DNA from: Desulfovibrio sp.
GTDB taxonomy: Bacteria > Desulfobacterota > Desulfovibrionia > Desulfovibrionales > Desulfovibrionaceae
DNA length: 64,000 nt
NCBI GenBank assembly: GCA_031291035.1
Contig: JAISLI010000017.1
Span: 93,716 to 157,715 of the forward strand
Direction of reading: 5' to 3'
The stretch's first letter is position 1; the number at the start of each line of letters is the position of its first letter. The notes beneath the pieces are model-generated. The model did no database searches and was not told where the DNA came from. It was given only the letters and a program-made list of their open reading frames with translations. Positions 35,294 through 44,877 of the stretch are shown in pieces. A program made the position numbers and the translations under genes.

Positions 35294-36475
35294 ATGGGCA
35301 TCGCCACACTATTTCGCGTGTTGATTTTCTGTCTTTCCCTGGCCGGGCTGTCGGTTGATTCAGGGATCGCCGCGGCCAAAACAACAGTAAAAGTCGGGTT
35401 TATCGGCCCCCTGACGGGAGGGGTGAGTTCCAACGGACTGGGAGGGCGCAATTCGGCGGAACTTGCGGTCATGGAACGCAATGAGGATCCCTCGTCCAGA
35501 TACGCCTATGAATTTGTGGCCCTTGATGACGAATGCAAATCCAATATCGGCGTTCAGGCGGCGACCAAAATGGCCGCCGACCGCAAGGTGATCGCCGCTG
35601 TTACACATTATTGCTCGGCCGTGGCCCTGAGCACGGTGGACATCTATCACCGCTTCGGATTGCCGGTTGTGGTATGGGGCGCCGTGCAGCCCGACATCAC
35701 CTACGGCAACGACTACCCGGAGATAATGCGCATCTGCGGAACCATGATCAATCAGAACGAGGAAGCCGCCAAATTTATGCGCTCCCTCGGCTACAAAAAA
35801 TTCGCCATCATTCATGACACAACGGACTACGGAAAATCCCACAAAGATTACTTTACGAAATACCTGGTGGAAAATGGAGGCGAAATTCTGGATGTGTTCG
35901 GCGTCACCTCGGATCAACAGGACTTCACAGCCGAATTGACCAAGATCAAATCCCTCAATCCCGAGGTAATTTATTTCGGCGGGCTGACTCCCCTTGGGGT
36001 GCGCGTCCGCTCCCAGATGGAAAAGCTGGGAATCAGGGCGCAGTTTGAAGGGGTTTCCGGCATCAAGTCGGATGCATTTATTGAAGGGCTTGGCAAGGAA
36101 CTGGCCGAAGGCTGCCTGAGTTTCATTGAGGGCACCCCAACAGAAAAGCTGCCCGGAGGCCGGAAATTCCTCAAGGCATACCAATCCCGCAATTTTGCCC
36201 AGGGGCCGGAAGCCTATGGCCCCTTCGCGTATACGGCCATGGTGCAAATACTGGATGCCATTGAAAAAGTTGGACCCGACAGAAAGAAGGTCACCGCCAC
36301 GCTCAACGCCACCAAGGATGCCCCCACGCTGGTGGGCGATGTCACCTACGATTCCCATGGTCAAAACATCGTGCCCGTTATCAGCAAATACGTGGTGCAG
36401 GACGGGGTATGGGCGCTGTGGGAGGACAGCGAATACGCAAGCGGCAAACGCAAACTCGTGAACTCGAAGCAATAA
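35294..36475 (+). CDS. branched-chain/amide-type ABC transporter substrate-binding protein
   Basis: This 393-aa periplasmic protein has a signal peptide (about residues 1-28, ending GIAAA). The mature fold is Leu/Ile/Val-type (peripla_BP_6): VKVGFIGPLTGGVSSNGLGGRNSAELAV, VIAAVTHYCSAVALSTVDIYHRFGLPVVVWGA and FAIIHDTTDYGKSHKDYFTKYLVENGGEIL. The ligand is unknown: LivK-like proteins bind amino acids, urea, amides or aromatic acids. The neighbouring amidase and M20 peptidase favour an amide or acyl-amino acid. The start has GGAG upstream. A stable 9-bp hairpin follows the stop codon. Confidence 0.9.
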   Translation: MGIATLFRVLIFCLSLAGLSVDSGIAAAKTTVKVGFIGPLTGGVSSNGLGGRNSAELAVMERNEDPSSRYAYEFVALDDECKSNIGVQAATKMAADRKVIAAVTHYCSAVALSTVDIYHRFGLPVVVWGAVQPDITYGNDYPEIMRICGTMINQNEEAAKFMRSLGYKKFAIIHDTTDYGKSHKDYFTKYLVENGGEILDVFGVTSDQQDFTAELTKIKSLNPEVIYFGGLTPLGVRVRSQMEKLGIRAQFEGVSGIKSDAFIEGLGKELAEGCLSFIEGTPTEKLPGGRKFLKAYQSRNFAQGPEAYGPFAYTAMVQILDAIEKVGPDRKKVTATLNATKDAPTLVGDVTYDSHGQNIVPVISKYVVQDGVWALWEDSEYASGKRKLVNSKQ

Positions 36476-36480
36476 CCGCC

Positions 36481-36502
36481 GGAGCCCGGCCGCCCGGGCT
36501 CC
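36481..36502 (+). promoter_or_regulatory. intercistronic hairpin after the binding-protein gene
   Basis: GGAGCCCGG (36481-36489), a 4-nt loop and CCGGGCTCC (36494-36502) form a perfect 9-bp stem with no following T-run. It sits 6 bp after the binding-protein stop codon and before the permease gene. In ABC operons such stems often protect the 5' mRNA and raise binding-protein yield over the membrane parts. That role is inferred. Confidence 0.65.
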
Positions 36503-36539
36503 CCGCCGCTTCCCCGAAACAAAAACAGGATGTATCCCC

Positions 36540-37457
36540 ATGGAGCTTTTTCTGCAATTCTGCATCAACGGTCTTATGCTCGGCATGATGTATGCCCTGG
36601 TGGCCGTAGGATTTACCCTGTTCTTCGGCGTACTTGACGTGATCGTCTTTTCCCACGGCGACACGGTCATGGTCGGCTCTTTCGCGGGGCTTTCCATGTA
36701 TTGGTGGCTGAATGCCGTTTATCCGGGCCTGAGTCCGGAATGGACGGTTCTCTGGATCTTCTTCGCCGCTGTTGCCGCGGTTGTGGCAATGGGCACGCTT
36801 GCGGCCAGATTTATGATTATGCCTCTACGCAAAGCTCCGCCCCTCAACACGCTGCTGGCCACCATGATGCTGGGCACAGTGCTGCGGGAAGCCATCCGCC
36901 TTTTTTTCCCGGACGGTTCCAATCCCAAGCCTTTTCCCCGCCTGCTGCCGGACTGGGCCTGGCAGAACGGCAATCTGATCCTGCGTTTCGACAATATTCT
37001 GCTCTTTTCCATGGGCGCCCTGGTTATAATATTGGTGTACCTGCTCATTGCCCGCACGCGCCTCGGCATGGCCATACGGGCTGTGGCTCAGGATGAGGAG
37101 GCGGCACGGCTTATGGGGGTCAACTTCACCCTGATCGTGATGACCACATTCGCTGTGGGCTCCGCGGTGGCCGCCTTTGCCGGAGTTATGAACGGCCTGT
37201 ACTACAATGAAATAAATTTCAGCCTCGGCCTGCTGCTGGGAGCGATAGGTTTCAGCGCGGCGGTAATCGGCGGGCTGGGCAACATCTACGGCGCCATACT
37301 GGGCGGTTTTATTTTCGCCTTTCTGCAAACCCTGGGAGCTGTGGTTTTACCCTTTGCCAGCGCTTACAAGGACGTGTTCGCCTTCGGTTCCGTCATCACC
37401 CTGATGGCGATACGGCCTACAGGACTGATTGCGGAACCTTCAAGCCAGCGGGTGTAA
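36540..37457 (+). CDS. branched-chain-type ABC transporter permease (LivH-like)
   Basis: This 305-aa inner-membrane permease of the LivH family has about eight hydrophobic segments. Family features are NGLMLGMMYALVAVGFTLFFGVLDVIVFSHGD at the N-terminus, ARTRLGMAIRAVAQDEEAARLMGVN (the EAA-like coupling loop) and IGFSAAVIGGLGNIYGAILGGF. It pairs with the LivM-like protein encoded 2 bp downstream. Glycine-rich segments line the translocation path. Substrate is set by the binding protein. Confidence 0.92.
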   Translation: MELFLQFCINGLMLGMMYALVAVGFTLFFGVLDVIVFSHGDTVMVGSFAGLSMYWWLNAVYPGLSPEWTVLWIFFAAVAAVVAMGTLAARFMIMPLRKAPPLNTLLATMMLGTVLREAIRLFFPDGSNPKPFPRLLPDWAWQNGNLILRFDNILLFSMGALVIILVYLLIARTRLGMAIRAVAQDEEAARLMGVNFTLIVMTTFAVGSAVAAFAGVMNGLYYNEINFSLGLLLGAIGFSAAVIGGLGNIYGAILGGFIFAFLQTLGAVVLPFASAYKDVFAFGSVITLMAIRPTGLIAEPSSQRV

Positions 37458-37459
37458 AC

Positions 37460-38623
37460 ATGTATTATCATCAACCCTCACGAGATCTTGTCATCCCTGG
37501 CCCGGCCGGTTGCGCCCTCATGGCCCTTGCCCTTCTGGCATGGTGCATCCTGTTTCTCAAGGCTGAAGATCAGACGTCCATTCTGGTCTACATGACATCA
37601 GGCTCGCTGCTGATACTCATCGCGGCTTTGTCCGATCTTCACAAAAGCATATCGTCGACCATCATCGCCAATGAAAAAGCCTGGGACTACTGCATGGTTT
37701 TGACCATGCTGTTTTTGATCCTGATTTTTAACGACGACCATTATACGCTTTTTTTACTGGGCACGATCATGGTGTATGCCACGGCGGTACTCGGGCTCAA
37801 CGTGCAACTGGGTTACACCGGGGTCATCAACTTCAGCGCCGCCTCCTTCTTCGGCATTGGAAGCTACGCCGCAGCCATGCTCACATCGGCGGGGTTGCCC
37901 TCTCTGCTTGCCCTCCTGCTGGGCGGAGTGTTCGCCGCCTTGTCGGGGTGCCTGCTGTTGCTTCCGGTGCTCCGCACCTCGGGGCATTACGCCGCTCTGG
38001 TCACAATGGCCTTTGCCCTGCTCTTCAAGGTTTTTCTCGAAGTCAGCGAGTGGTTCGGGGGCCCCCAGGGAATTCCCGTGGCGCCGCTCACCCTGTTTGG
38101 TCTGGATTTCGGCGCCGACTTCACGTTGGGCGGCATGGAGGCATCCTTCTACGTCAAATACGATCTGGCGTGTCTTGCGCTCCTGTGCCTTTCATTCGCC
38201 TTCGTGCGGCGCCTTGAACGCTCCTGGTTCGGGCTGTCAATGGACGCCGTGCGCTGTGACGAAACGGCAAGCGCATGTTTCGGCATTGACATCGCCCGCT
38301 GGAAGATAGCCGCCTTCACAATAGGAAACCTTCTCAGCGGCCTTGCCGGCGCCCTCTATGCCATGATGCTGTCCTACATAAGCCCGGCAAATTTCGCCTT
38401 CGCCGATTCCCTGCTTTTTCTCTCCATCCTGCTTCTGGGCGGCATGGGCAACATCTGGGGGGTTATCCTGGCCACGGGATTTGTGGTGGTTATTCCGGAG
38501 AAATTTCAAGTCATTCAGGAATACAGGTATCTCATCTATGCGGCTCTGGTGCTTTTCATGATACTGTACCGGCCGATGGGGCTGTTGCCCCGCAAAACTC
38601 GGAGTTACGGGGGACTCCCATGA
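37460..38623 (+). CDS. branched-chain-type ABC transporter permease (LivM-like)
   Basis: This 387-aa second permease has about ten hydrophobic segments. LivM features are NVQLGYTGVINFSAASFFGIGSYAAAMLTS, RLERSWFGLSMDAVRCDETASACFGIDIARWK (coupling loop) and LLLGGMGNIWGVILATGFVVVIPE. Its N-terminal extension of about 80 residues before the conserved core, with two further hydrophobic segments, is typical of LivM. It starts 2 bp after livH stop and overlaps the ATPase gene (ATGA at 38620-38623). Confidence 0.92.
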   Translation: MYYHQPSRDLVIPGPAGCALMALALLAWCILFLKAEDQTSILVYMTSGSLLILIAALSDLHKSISSTIIANEKAWDYCMVLTMLFLILIFNDDHYTLFLLGTIMVYATAVLGLNVQLGYTGVINFSAASFFGIGSYAAAMLTSAGLPSLLALLLGGVFAALSGCLLLLPVLRTSGHYAALVTMAFALLFKVFLEVSEWFGGPQGIPVAPLTLFGLDFGADFTLGGMEASFYVKYDLACLALLCLSFAFVRRLERSWFGLSMDAVRCDETASACFGIDIARWKIAAFTIGNLLSGLAGALYAMMLSYISPANFAFADSLLFLSILLLGGMGNIWGVILATGFVVVIPEKFQVIQEYRYLIYAALVLFMILYRPMGLLPRKTRSYGGLP

Positions 38624-39399
38624 GCGCGCTTCTCTCGTGTTCAAAGCTCACCATGTGTTTTGGCGGGCTGACGGCCCTGAACGGCCTTGACCTGACCGTG
38701 GAAGAAGGCGAGGTGCTGGGCCTTGTAGGCCCCAACGGTTCCGGCAAGACAACCTTTTTCAATGTGGTGACCGGCATTTACCGGCCGAGCGCCGGCACGG
38801 TCACCTTCCTCGGGAACGACATAACCGCCGGAAGCCCGCAGGAAATCTACCGCATGGGGATCGCGCGGACTTTCCAGCGCTCCCGTCTGTGCCTGGATTT
38901 GACGATTTTTGACAACATCATGATCGGCAACTGCAAATCCCTCAATTTCAGCATAATCCACAACCTTTTCAACCGCCGGGCCTTCATGGCGGAATGCAAG
39001 GCCAATCTGGAACGCGCCAGAGCGCTGCTCCACGCTCTCAACCCCGCCCTTGCGGATCGCCTCCACCAGCCTGTCGGCCTGCTCAACATGATTGACCGCA
39101 GACGTGTGGAAGTCTGTCGCGCCCTCGTCAACTCCCCGAAACTCCTTTTTCTGGATGAACCTTCCGCCGGTATGACCCATGAGGAAACACGCAGGCTCAT
39201 GGATGAAATACTGGTCCTCAGCAAGTCCGATTCTCCGTTTACCCTAGTGCTCATTGAGCATGAAATGGAAGTTATCCGGCGCACCACCACGCGTTGCGTC
39301 GTGCTGAATTTCGGCTGCAAGCTCTGCGAGGGAAACTACGAAAGCGTCACGGCGGACCCCTTTGTCCAGGAAGCCTACCTGGGCACGGAAGCGACTTAA
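38620..39399 (+). CDS. ABC transporter ATP-binding protein (LivG-like)
   Basis: This 259-aa ATPase has Walker A GPNGSGKT, Q-loop FQRSRLC, Walker B LLFLDEPSAGM and H-loop LIEHEME. The signature region is NMIDRRRVEVCRALV instead of LSGGQQR: the canonical Ser-Gly-Gly motif is replaced by NMIDRR. That is an odd departure for an ABC ATPase and could reduce ATPase activity at this site. The partner ATPase (LivF-like, 24 bp downstream) has a good signature, so the dimer may be asymmetric. Confidence 0.9.
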   Translation: MSALLSCSKLTMCFGGLTALNGLDLTVEEGEVLGLVGPNGSGKTTFFNVVTGIYRPSAGTVTFLGNDITAGSPQEIYRMGIARTFQRSRLCLDLTIFDNIMIGNCKSLNFSIIHNLFNRRAFMAECKANLERARALLHALNPALADRLHQPVGLLNMIDRRRVEVCRALVNSPKLLFLDEPSAGMTHEETRRLMDEILVLSKSDSPFTLVLIEHEMEVIRRTTTRCVVLNFGCKLCEGNYESVTADPFVQEAYLGTEAT

Positions 39400-39423
39400 C
39401 CTGAAAACGTTCACGGAGAAACT

Positions 39424-40134
39424 ATGCTCAGGCCGCTGGAGATAGAGCACCTGCACGTCGCGTACGGAAACGCCCGCGTTTTGAACGACGTCAGCATGGA
39501 GATACCCCTTGACCGCATCACGTGCCTTCTGGGGGCCAACGGCGCCGGGAAAAGCACCCTTATCCGCGCCCTGCTCGGATTGACCGCGCCGCGCCGGGGA
39601 AACATTTACTTCAATGGCGTGGAAATCACGGGACTCGCCACCCATCAGGTGGTCGCCCTCGGCATTTCGTGCATTCCGGAAGGACGCAGGATTTTTCCCA
39701 AGATGAGCGTTCAGGAAAACCTGCTGATGGGCGCTTACCAGGAAAAATCAAAGACGAAGATCCGGAGCCGGCTGCAAAAGGTCTACGGGATATTTCCCCG
39801 GCTTGCTGAGCGAAAGGAGCAACTGGCGGGAACAATGTCCGGAGGCGAGCAGGCCATGATTTCCATAGGGCGGGGACTTATGTCGGAACCTAGGCTCATC
39901 ATCATTGACGAGCCGTCGCTTGGTCTGTCTCCGGCCTTTGTGAAAGAAAACTTCCGCATTATCCGCTCCGTTTGTGAATCGGGAACGGCCGTTTTTCTTG
40001 TGGAACAGAATGTCCGCCAAACGCTCGCCATCGCTTCCTATGGCTATGTGCTGTCCCAGGGCCGCGTGGCGGCACGCGGCACGGCCGACGAACTCAAAAA
40101 CGACGACCAGGTGCGAAAAGCGTATTTCGGATGA
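39424..40134 (+). CDS. ABC transporter ATP-binding protein (LivF-like)
   Basis: This 236-aa ATPase is of the LivF type: Walker A GANGAGKST, CIPEGRRIFPKMSVQENLLMGAY (LivF-specific), signature MSGGEQAM, Walker B RLIIIDEPSLGLSP and H-loop LVEQNV. It pairs with the LivG-like protein encoded 24 bp upstream and powers the importer. It is the last gene of the cluster; a GC-rich hairpin follows 27 bp after the stop codon. Confidence 0.93.
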   Translation: MLRPLEIEHLHVAYGNARVLNDVSMEIPLDRITCLLGANGAGKSTLIRALLGLTAPRRGNIYFNGVEITGLATHQVVALGISCIPEGRRIFPKMSVQENLLMGAYQEKSKTKIRSRLQKVYGIFPRLAERKEQLAGTMSGGEQAMISIGRGLMSEPRLIIIDEPSLGLSPAFVKENFRIIRSVCESGTAVFLVEQNVRQTLAIASYGYVLSQGRVAARGTADELKNDDQVRKAYFG

Positions 40135-40160
40135 GGCATATATCGTCCCAAAAACGCGCG

Positions 40161-40183
40161 AGGAGGCCCCCAATGGGCCTCCT
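40161..40183 (+). terminator. hairpin at the end of the Liv-type operon
   Basis: AGGAGGCCC (40161-40169), a 5-nt loop and GGGCCTCCT (40175-40183) form a perfect 9-bp stem. No T-run follows, so it is either a weak terminator or an mRNA 3'-end stabiliser. Confidence 0.5.
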
Positions 40184-40249
40184 GGCGGGCATTTCAGGGC
40201 AAAAGAGGCGTAGCCCTGAAACAGTGGTCGGGGATCAGGCTGGAGCAAT

Positions 40250-40370
40250 TAGAGCATTTTGCTTTTGAAACGCTCCCTTCGGCGCTTTACGGCGAAACGC
40301 GGTTTCGCCTGCGCCTCATGGGCGGCGGCGCATCCGCCCCGCGCCGGAGCAATTTCAAAATGAAATTGCT

Positions 40371-40373
<3 letters not shown>
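40250..40373 (-). repeat. dispersed miniature element, copy C (complete, abutting the ftsZ stop)
   Basis: This 124-bp copy begins TA-GAGCATTTTGC and ends TTGCTC-TA, so both flanking TA dinucleotides are intact. It contains the central palindrome CGGCGAAACGCGGTTTCGCC and the fold-back at 40345-40372. It is inverted relative to copies A and D. Its right-hand TA provides the first two bases of the ftsZ stop codon TAG (40373-40371). Confidence 0.88.
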
Positions 40374-41645
<1,272 letters not shown>

Positions 41646-41761
41646 ATACCTCTCCTTTTGCTTTCTTTCCGGCTTTGCCCGCTCGCATCCCGTAACCGTC
41701 CCCCGCGAACATACGGCCACAGGCGGAGTCATGGCCGCCCCAAGCCCAAAGGGCATGCTTG

Positions 41762-43024
41762 TCATGAGACATCCCTGAACCACTGTTTCATGCGTGAAAG
41801 CACGGTATTAAAAAAGCCGGTCTCGGTGTTAAAAAAGCCAGTCTCGGAACCGCGGGCGTCAAATCTTTTCTGTCCACCGGCCTCCCGCTCGGCGCCGTAG
41901 CGCAACAAACCGACCGCGGTGGAATATTTCGGGCTGTTCACAACATCTTTCAGTCCGCCTACATCACGTGGATAGCCTAGCCGCGTGGGAAGATTGAAAA
42001 TTTGTTCGCCCAGATCCTGACAGCCGCAAATCAGCGAAGCGCCGCCTGTCAGCACCACGCCCGCTCCAATCAGTTCCTTGTAGCCGGATTTTATGAGAGT
42101 CTGGTCCACAAGGTACAGAATTTCCTCCATGCGCGGCTCGCAAATTTCGGCCAATATCTGGCGCGAAAGGCGTCTGGATTCCCGTCCGCCCACGCTGGGA
42201 ACCTCAATAAATTCGTTGGTACGGACCATATCCGCCAGGGCGCAGCCGTATTTGATTTTGATGCGCTCGGCCGATCCCACGGGGGTACGCAGGCCGACGG
42301 AGATGTCTTTGGAGAGATTTTTCCCGCCGATGGACAGAACTTCGGTATGCTTGATGGCGTCATTGGCAAAAATGGCGATATCGGTGGTGCCGCCTCCCAA
42401 ATCCACAAGGGCGACGCCGATTTCGCGTTCCTCCTCAGTCAGCACGGCCTTGGCCGAGGCCAGGGACTCCAGCGCGATGTCCGCAACCTCAAGGCCACCG
42501 CGACGACAGGAGCGTATGATGTTTTGCGCCGAGGAAACGGCCCCGGTGACGATGTGTACTTTCACCTCAAGACGCACGCCGGCCATTCCCAATGGGTCGG
42601 CGATGCCGCGTTGCTTGTCCACTATGTACTCCTGGGGGAGAATGTGGATAACTTCACGGTCATCCGGTATGGGAACCGCCCTTGCCGCGTCAATGGCCCG
42701 CTCGACGTCGTGCCCGGAGACTTCCCCTCCTTTGACGGCAATGATGCCGTGGCTGTTGAAGCCCATGATGTGGCTGCCGGCTATCCCCACGTAGACGGCA
42801 TTGATCTCGCAACCTGCCATAAGTTCGGCATTTTCCACAGCTTTCCGGATGGATTGCACGGTTTGCTCTATGTTTACCACCACACCTTTGCGCAGCCCTG
42901 TGGAGTCGCTTTCACCAACGCCCACGATATCGACAAAGCCGGAATCCTGCAGCTCACCCACTACAGCGCATATTTTTGTAGTGCCGATGTCAAGTCCCAC
43001 TATCAGATCGGACTTATTGCTCAT
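41762..43024 (-). CDS. ftsA: cell division protein FtsA
   Basis: This 420-aa actin-like ATPase tethers FtsZ to the membrane. Family segments are LIVGLDIGTTKICAVVGEL, the 1C-domain region around AMKKAVENAE-like residues 39-110, VDLGGGTTDIAIF and GAGVVLTGGASLI. The C-terminal amphipathic helix (NTVLSRMKQWFRDV) is the membrane anchor. Just before it, ETGFFNT is repeated in tandem, encoded by a 21-bp direct duplication at about 41808-41849. The linker to the helix is therefore 7 residues longer than it was. ATG 43024 has GGGGAGAG upstream. Confidence 0.96.
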   Translation of the reverse strand: MSNKSDLIVGLDIGTTKICAVVGELQDSGFVDIVGVGESDSTGLRKGVVVNIEQTVQSIRKAVENAELMAGCEINAVYVGIAGSHIMGFNSHGIIAVKGGEVSGHDVERAIDAARAVPIPDDREVIHILPQEYIVDKQRGIADPLGMAGVRLEVKVHIVTGAVSSAQNIIRSCRRGGLEVADIALESLASAKAVLTEEEREIGVALVDLGGGTTDIAIFANDAIKHTEVLSIGGKNLSKDISVGLRTPVGSAERIKIKYGCALADMVRTNEFIEVPSVGGRESRRLSRQILAEICEPRMEEILYLVDQTLIKSGYKELIGAGVVLTGGASLICGCQDLGEQIFNLPTRLGYPRDVGGLKDVVNSPKYSTAVGLLRYGAEREAGGQKRFDARGSETGFFNTETGFFNTVLSRMKQWFRDVS

Positions 43025-43126
43025 ACTCTCCCCCTACAAATCACGCCTTCCTCAAATATTGCAACCGCAAAGCGTCTCCAAAATGAAAACATCGCCTGGA
43101 ACGGCGTACGGGATGCAGGCGACACG

Positions 43127-44002
43127 TCACCCCTGCAGCGTTTTATTGAACAGAACCCACACATTGCCGCTCGCCGCGCGCACCTGGCGCACATTCTGCA
43201 ATTCGCGTCTTCGCGCAAGATCTCCCAGCGCCATGCCCATTCTGGCGAGATTGCCGCTCCAGTCGTCGGTCGCAATGGAAAGCCGCATCTCCCGGTCTTC
43301 CAGATAAATCTCGACGGCGCCGGCGGCGGAGACGGTCACCTGGGCTATAACGCCCGACTCCACCGGCAGGAGACCGTCCTGCATATCTTTCAACATGCGG
43401 GAAAGATAAGGAACAAATTCCTCCGCTCCCGGCTCTATTAGCAGCGTGGGCAGGGAAAGAAAATTCGCGCTCCCCACAGGCGCGATAATGTCGCCGCGCT
43501 CATTGGCGTAGTATAAAACGCCATCCCTGTGTACCCAGAAGGAGGGCATGCGTTCTTTCAACCTTATGACAAACCTGTCCGGCAGCAGGCGCTTTATGGA
43601 AACTTCCTCCACCCAAGGGGTGCGGCGCAGTTCCTTCTCCGCGTCGGCAATATTTACGGAAAGCGAATTCTCCCCTTCCCTGATTCCGCTGTACCGCAAG
43701 ATCACATCCTTGCCGAGACGCGCATTGCCCATTACATCCACATGTTTTGTCTGAAAAAAAACGCTGGTTACAGCCGCATTGTACAGCCGCACGGAGACAA
43801 GGCACAAAAAAGCGGACAACCCGGCGGCGCACATGAGCAGCAACACGGCGACGCCGGCTCTCTTTATTCCGCCGACAGCCTTTACTTTCTCAATGACCCC
43901 GGCGCGCTCCGGCAAGCCGATTTTTTTTTCGCCCTGTTCCCCGGAAAGGGCTTTCACATACGTATTGCGCTGCCTCCGGCAGTTCCTGTTCAGAAGAGGC
44001 AC
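43127..44002 (-). CDS. ftsQ: cell division protein FtsQ (POTRA domain)
   Basis: This 291-aa bitopic protein has a basic cytoplasmic N-terminus, one transmembrane helix (about 49-72, VAVLLLMCAAGLSAFLCLV) and a periplasmic POTRA domain beginning FFQTKHVDVMGNARLGKDVIL, then WVEEVSIKRLLPDRFVIRLKERMP. It links early and late division proteins (FtsB/FtsL). It starts with GTG at 44002, overlapping the end of murB by 13 bp, a common coupling in dcw clusters. A 102-bp gap separates it from ftsA. A later start at an internal Val/Met is possible. Confidence 0.92.
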   Translation of the reverse strand: MPLLNRNCRRQRNTYVKALSGEQGEKKIGLPERAGVIEKVKAVGGIKRAGVAVLLLMCAAGLSAFLCLVSVRLYNAAVTSVFFQTKHVDVMGNARLGKDVILRYSGIREGENSLSVNIADAEKELRRTPWVEEVSIKRLLPDRFVIRLKERMPSFWVHRDGVLYYANERGDIIAPVGSANFLSLPTLLIEPGAEEFVPYLSRMLKDMQDGLLPVESGVIAQVTVSAAGAVEIYLEDREMRLSIATDDWSGNLARMGMALGDLARRRELQNVRQVRAASGNVWVLFNKTLQG

Positions 44003-44877
44003 GGAACTATCCTGACTTCAGGCGTCAATTCTATTCCAAAACGTTGCCGGACCGCCGCCCGCGCCTCTTCAATCATGTCCAGAGCGGCGCTTGCGTTGCC
44101 GTTGCCTTCGTTAATCAAAAAATTGGCATGGAGGGAGGAAAAAGACACGCCTCCGCGTCGCTTGCCCTTAAATCCGGCTTCTTCCAGCAGACGGCCGGCC
44201 GGAGTCCGCGGCGCGGGATTTTTAAAAATACAGCCGGCGCTCCGGGCGTTCAAAGGTTGTTTAGATTTTTTCTCAAAAAAGTTGTGAAACATGCGATTAC
44301 CAATGACATCCCTTTTGGACTTGGTCAAGACAAATGTTGCTTCAAGGATGATAAAATTATTTTCCCCGCCGGGGATGGAAAAATTCCTGTAGCCAAATCC
44401 GACATCCGCGACAGGTACGGTTTTTATATGCTGATCAACAAGTACTGTAACATCATAAAGATGTTTCGCGGTCTCCGTGCCGAAGGAGCCGGCATTCATG
44501 GCGATGCATCCGCCCATGCTGCCGGGTATGCCGACAAGCCCCTCCAGGCCCGAAAAGCCGTTTTTGAGACAGAACCGCAAAAATCTGGACAGCGGCACCC
44601 CGGCGCCAACGCGCACAAAGACCTTGTCCCCTCTTCCGGACACCGTCCCGGGGCCGTGGGTATAGCGCGGGCGAACAAGCACCAGGGGCAACTGTCCGTC
44701 CCGGGCCAGAATATTGCTTCCCGCTCCCAGAATGAGGGGGCTGCCTCCCAGGCGTCGCAGACGCTCCGGCAACATTTCAAGATCATGGGAGGTCTCAAGA
44801 ATGAGTTCGGCAATGGCCGATCCTCCGAGGCGCAGCGTCGTGCGGCCGGACAGTGCCGGTTCCGGTATTTCACGCAT
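43990..44877 (-). CDS. murB: UDP-N-acetylenolpyruvoylglucosamine reductase MurB
   Basis: This 295-aa FAD enzyme reduces UDP-GlcNAc-enolpyruvate to UDP-MurNAc. It has [31 protein letters not shown] (FAD-binding and the catalytic region) and [26 protein letters not shown] at the C-terminus. I prefer ATG 44877, with GGAAAG upstream, over a TTG nine codons earlier that lies further inside murC. It overlaps murC by 8 bp and ftsQ by 13 bp. No ddl gene lies between murB and ftsQ, so D-Ala-D-Ala ligase is elsewhere. Confidence 0.94.
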   Translation of the reverse strand: MREIPEPALSGRTTLRLGGSAIAELILETSHDLEMLPERLRRLGGSPLILGAGSNILARDGQLPLVLVRPRYTHGPGTVSGRGDKVFVRVGAGVPLSRFLRFCLKNGFSGLEGLVGIPGSMGGCIAMNAGSFGTETAKHLYDVTVLVDQHIKTVPVADVGFGYRNFSIPGGENNFIILEATFVLTKSKRDVIGNRMFHNFFEKKSKQPLNARSAGCIFKNPAPRTPAGRLLEEAGFKGKRRGGVSFSSLHANFLINEGNGNASAALDMIEEARAAVRQRFGIELTPEVRIVPCLF

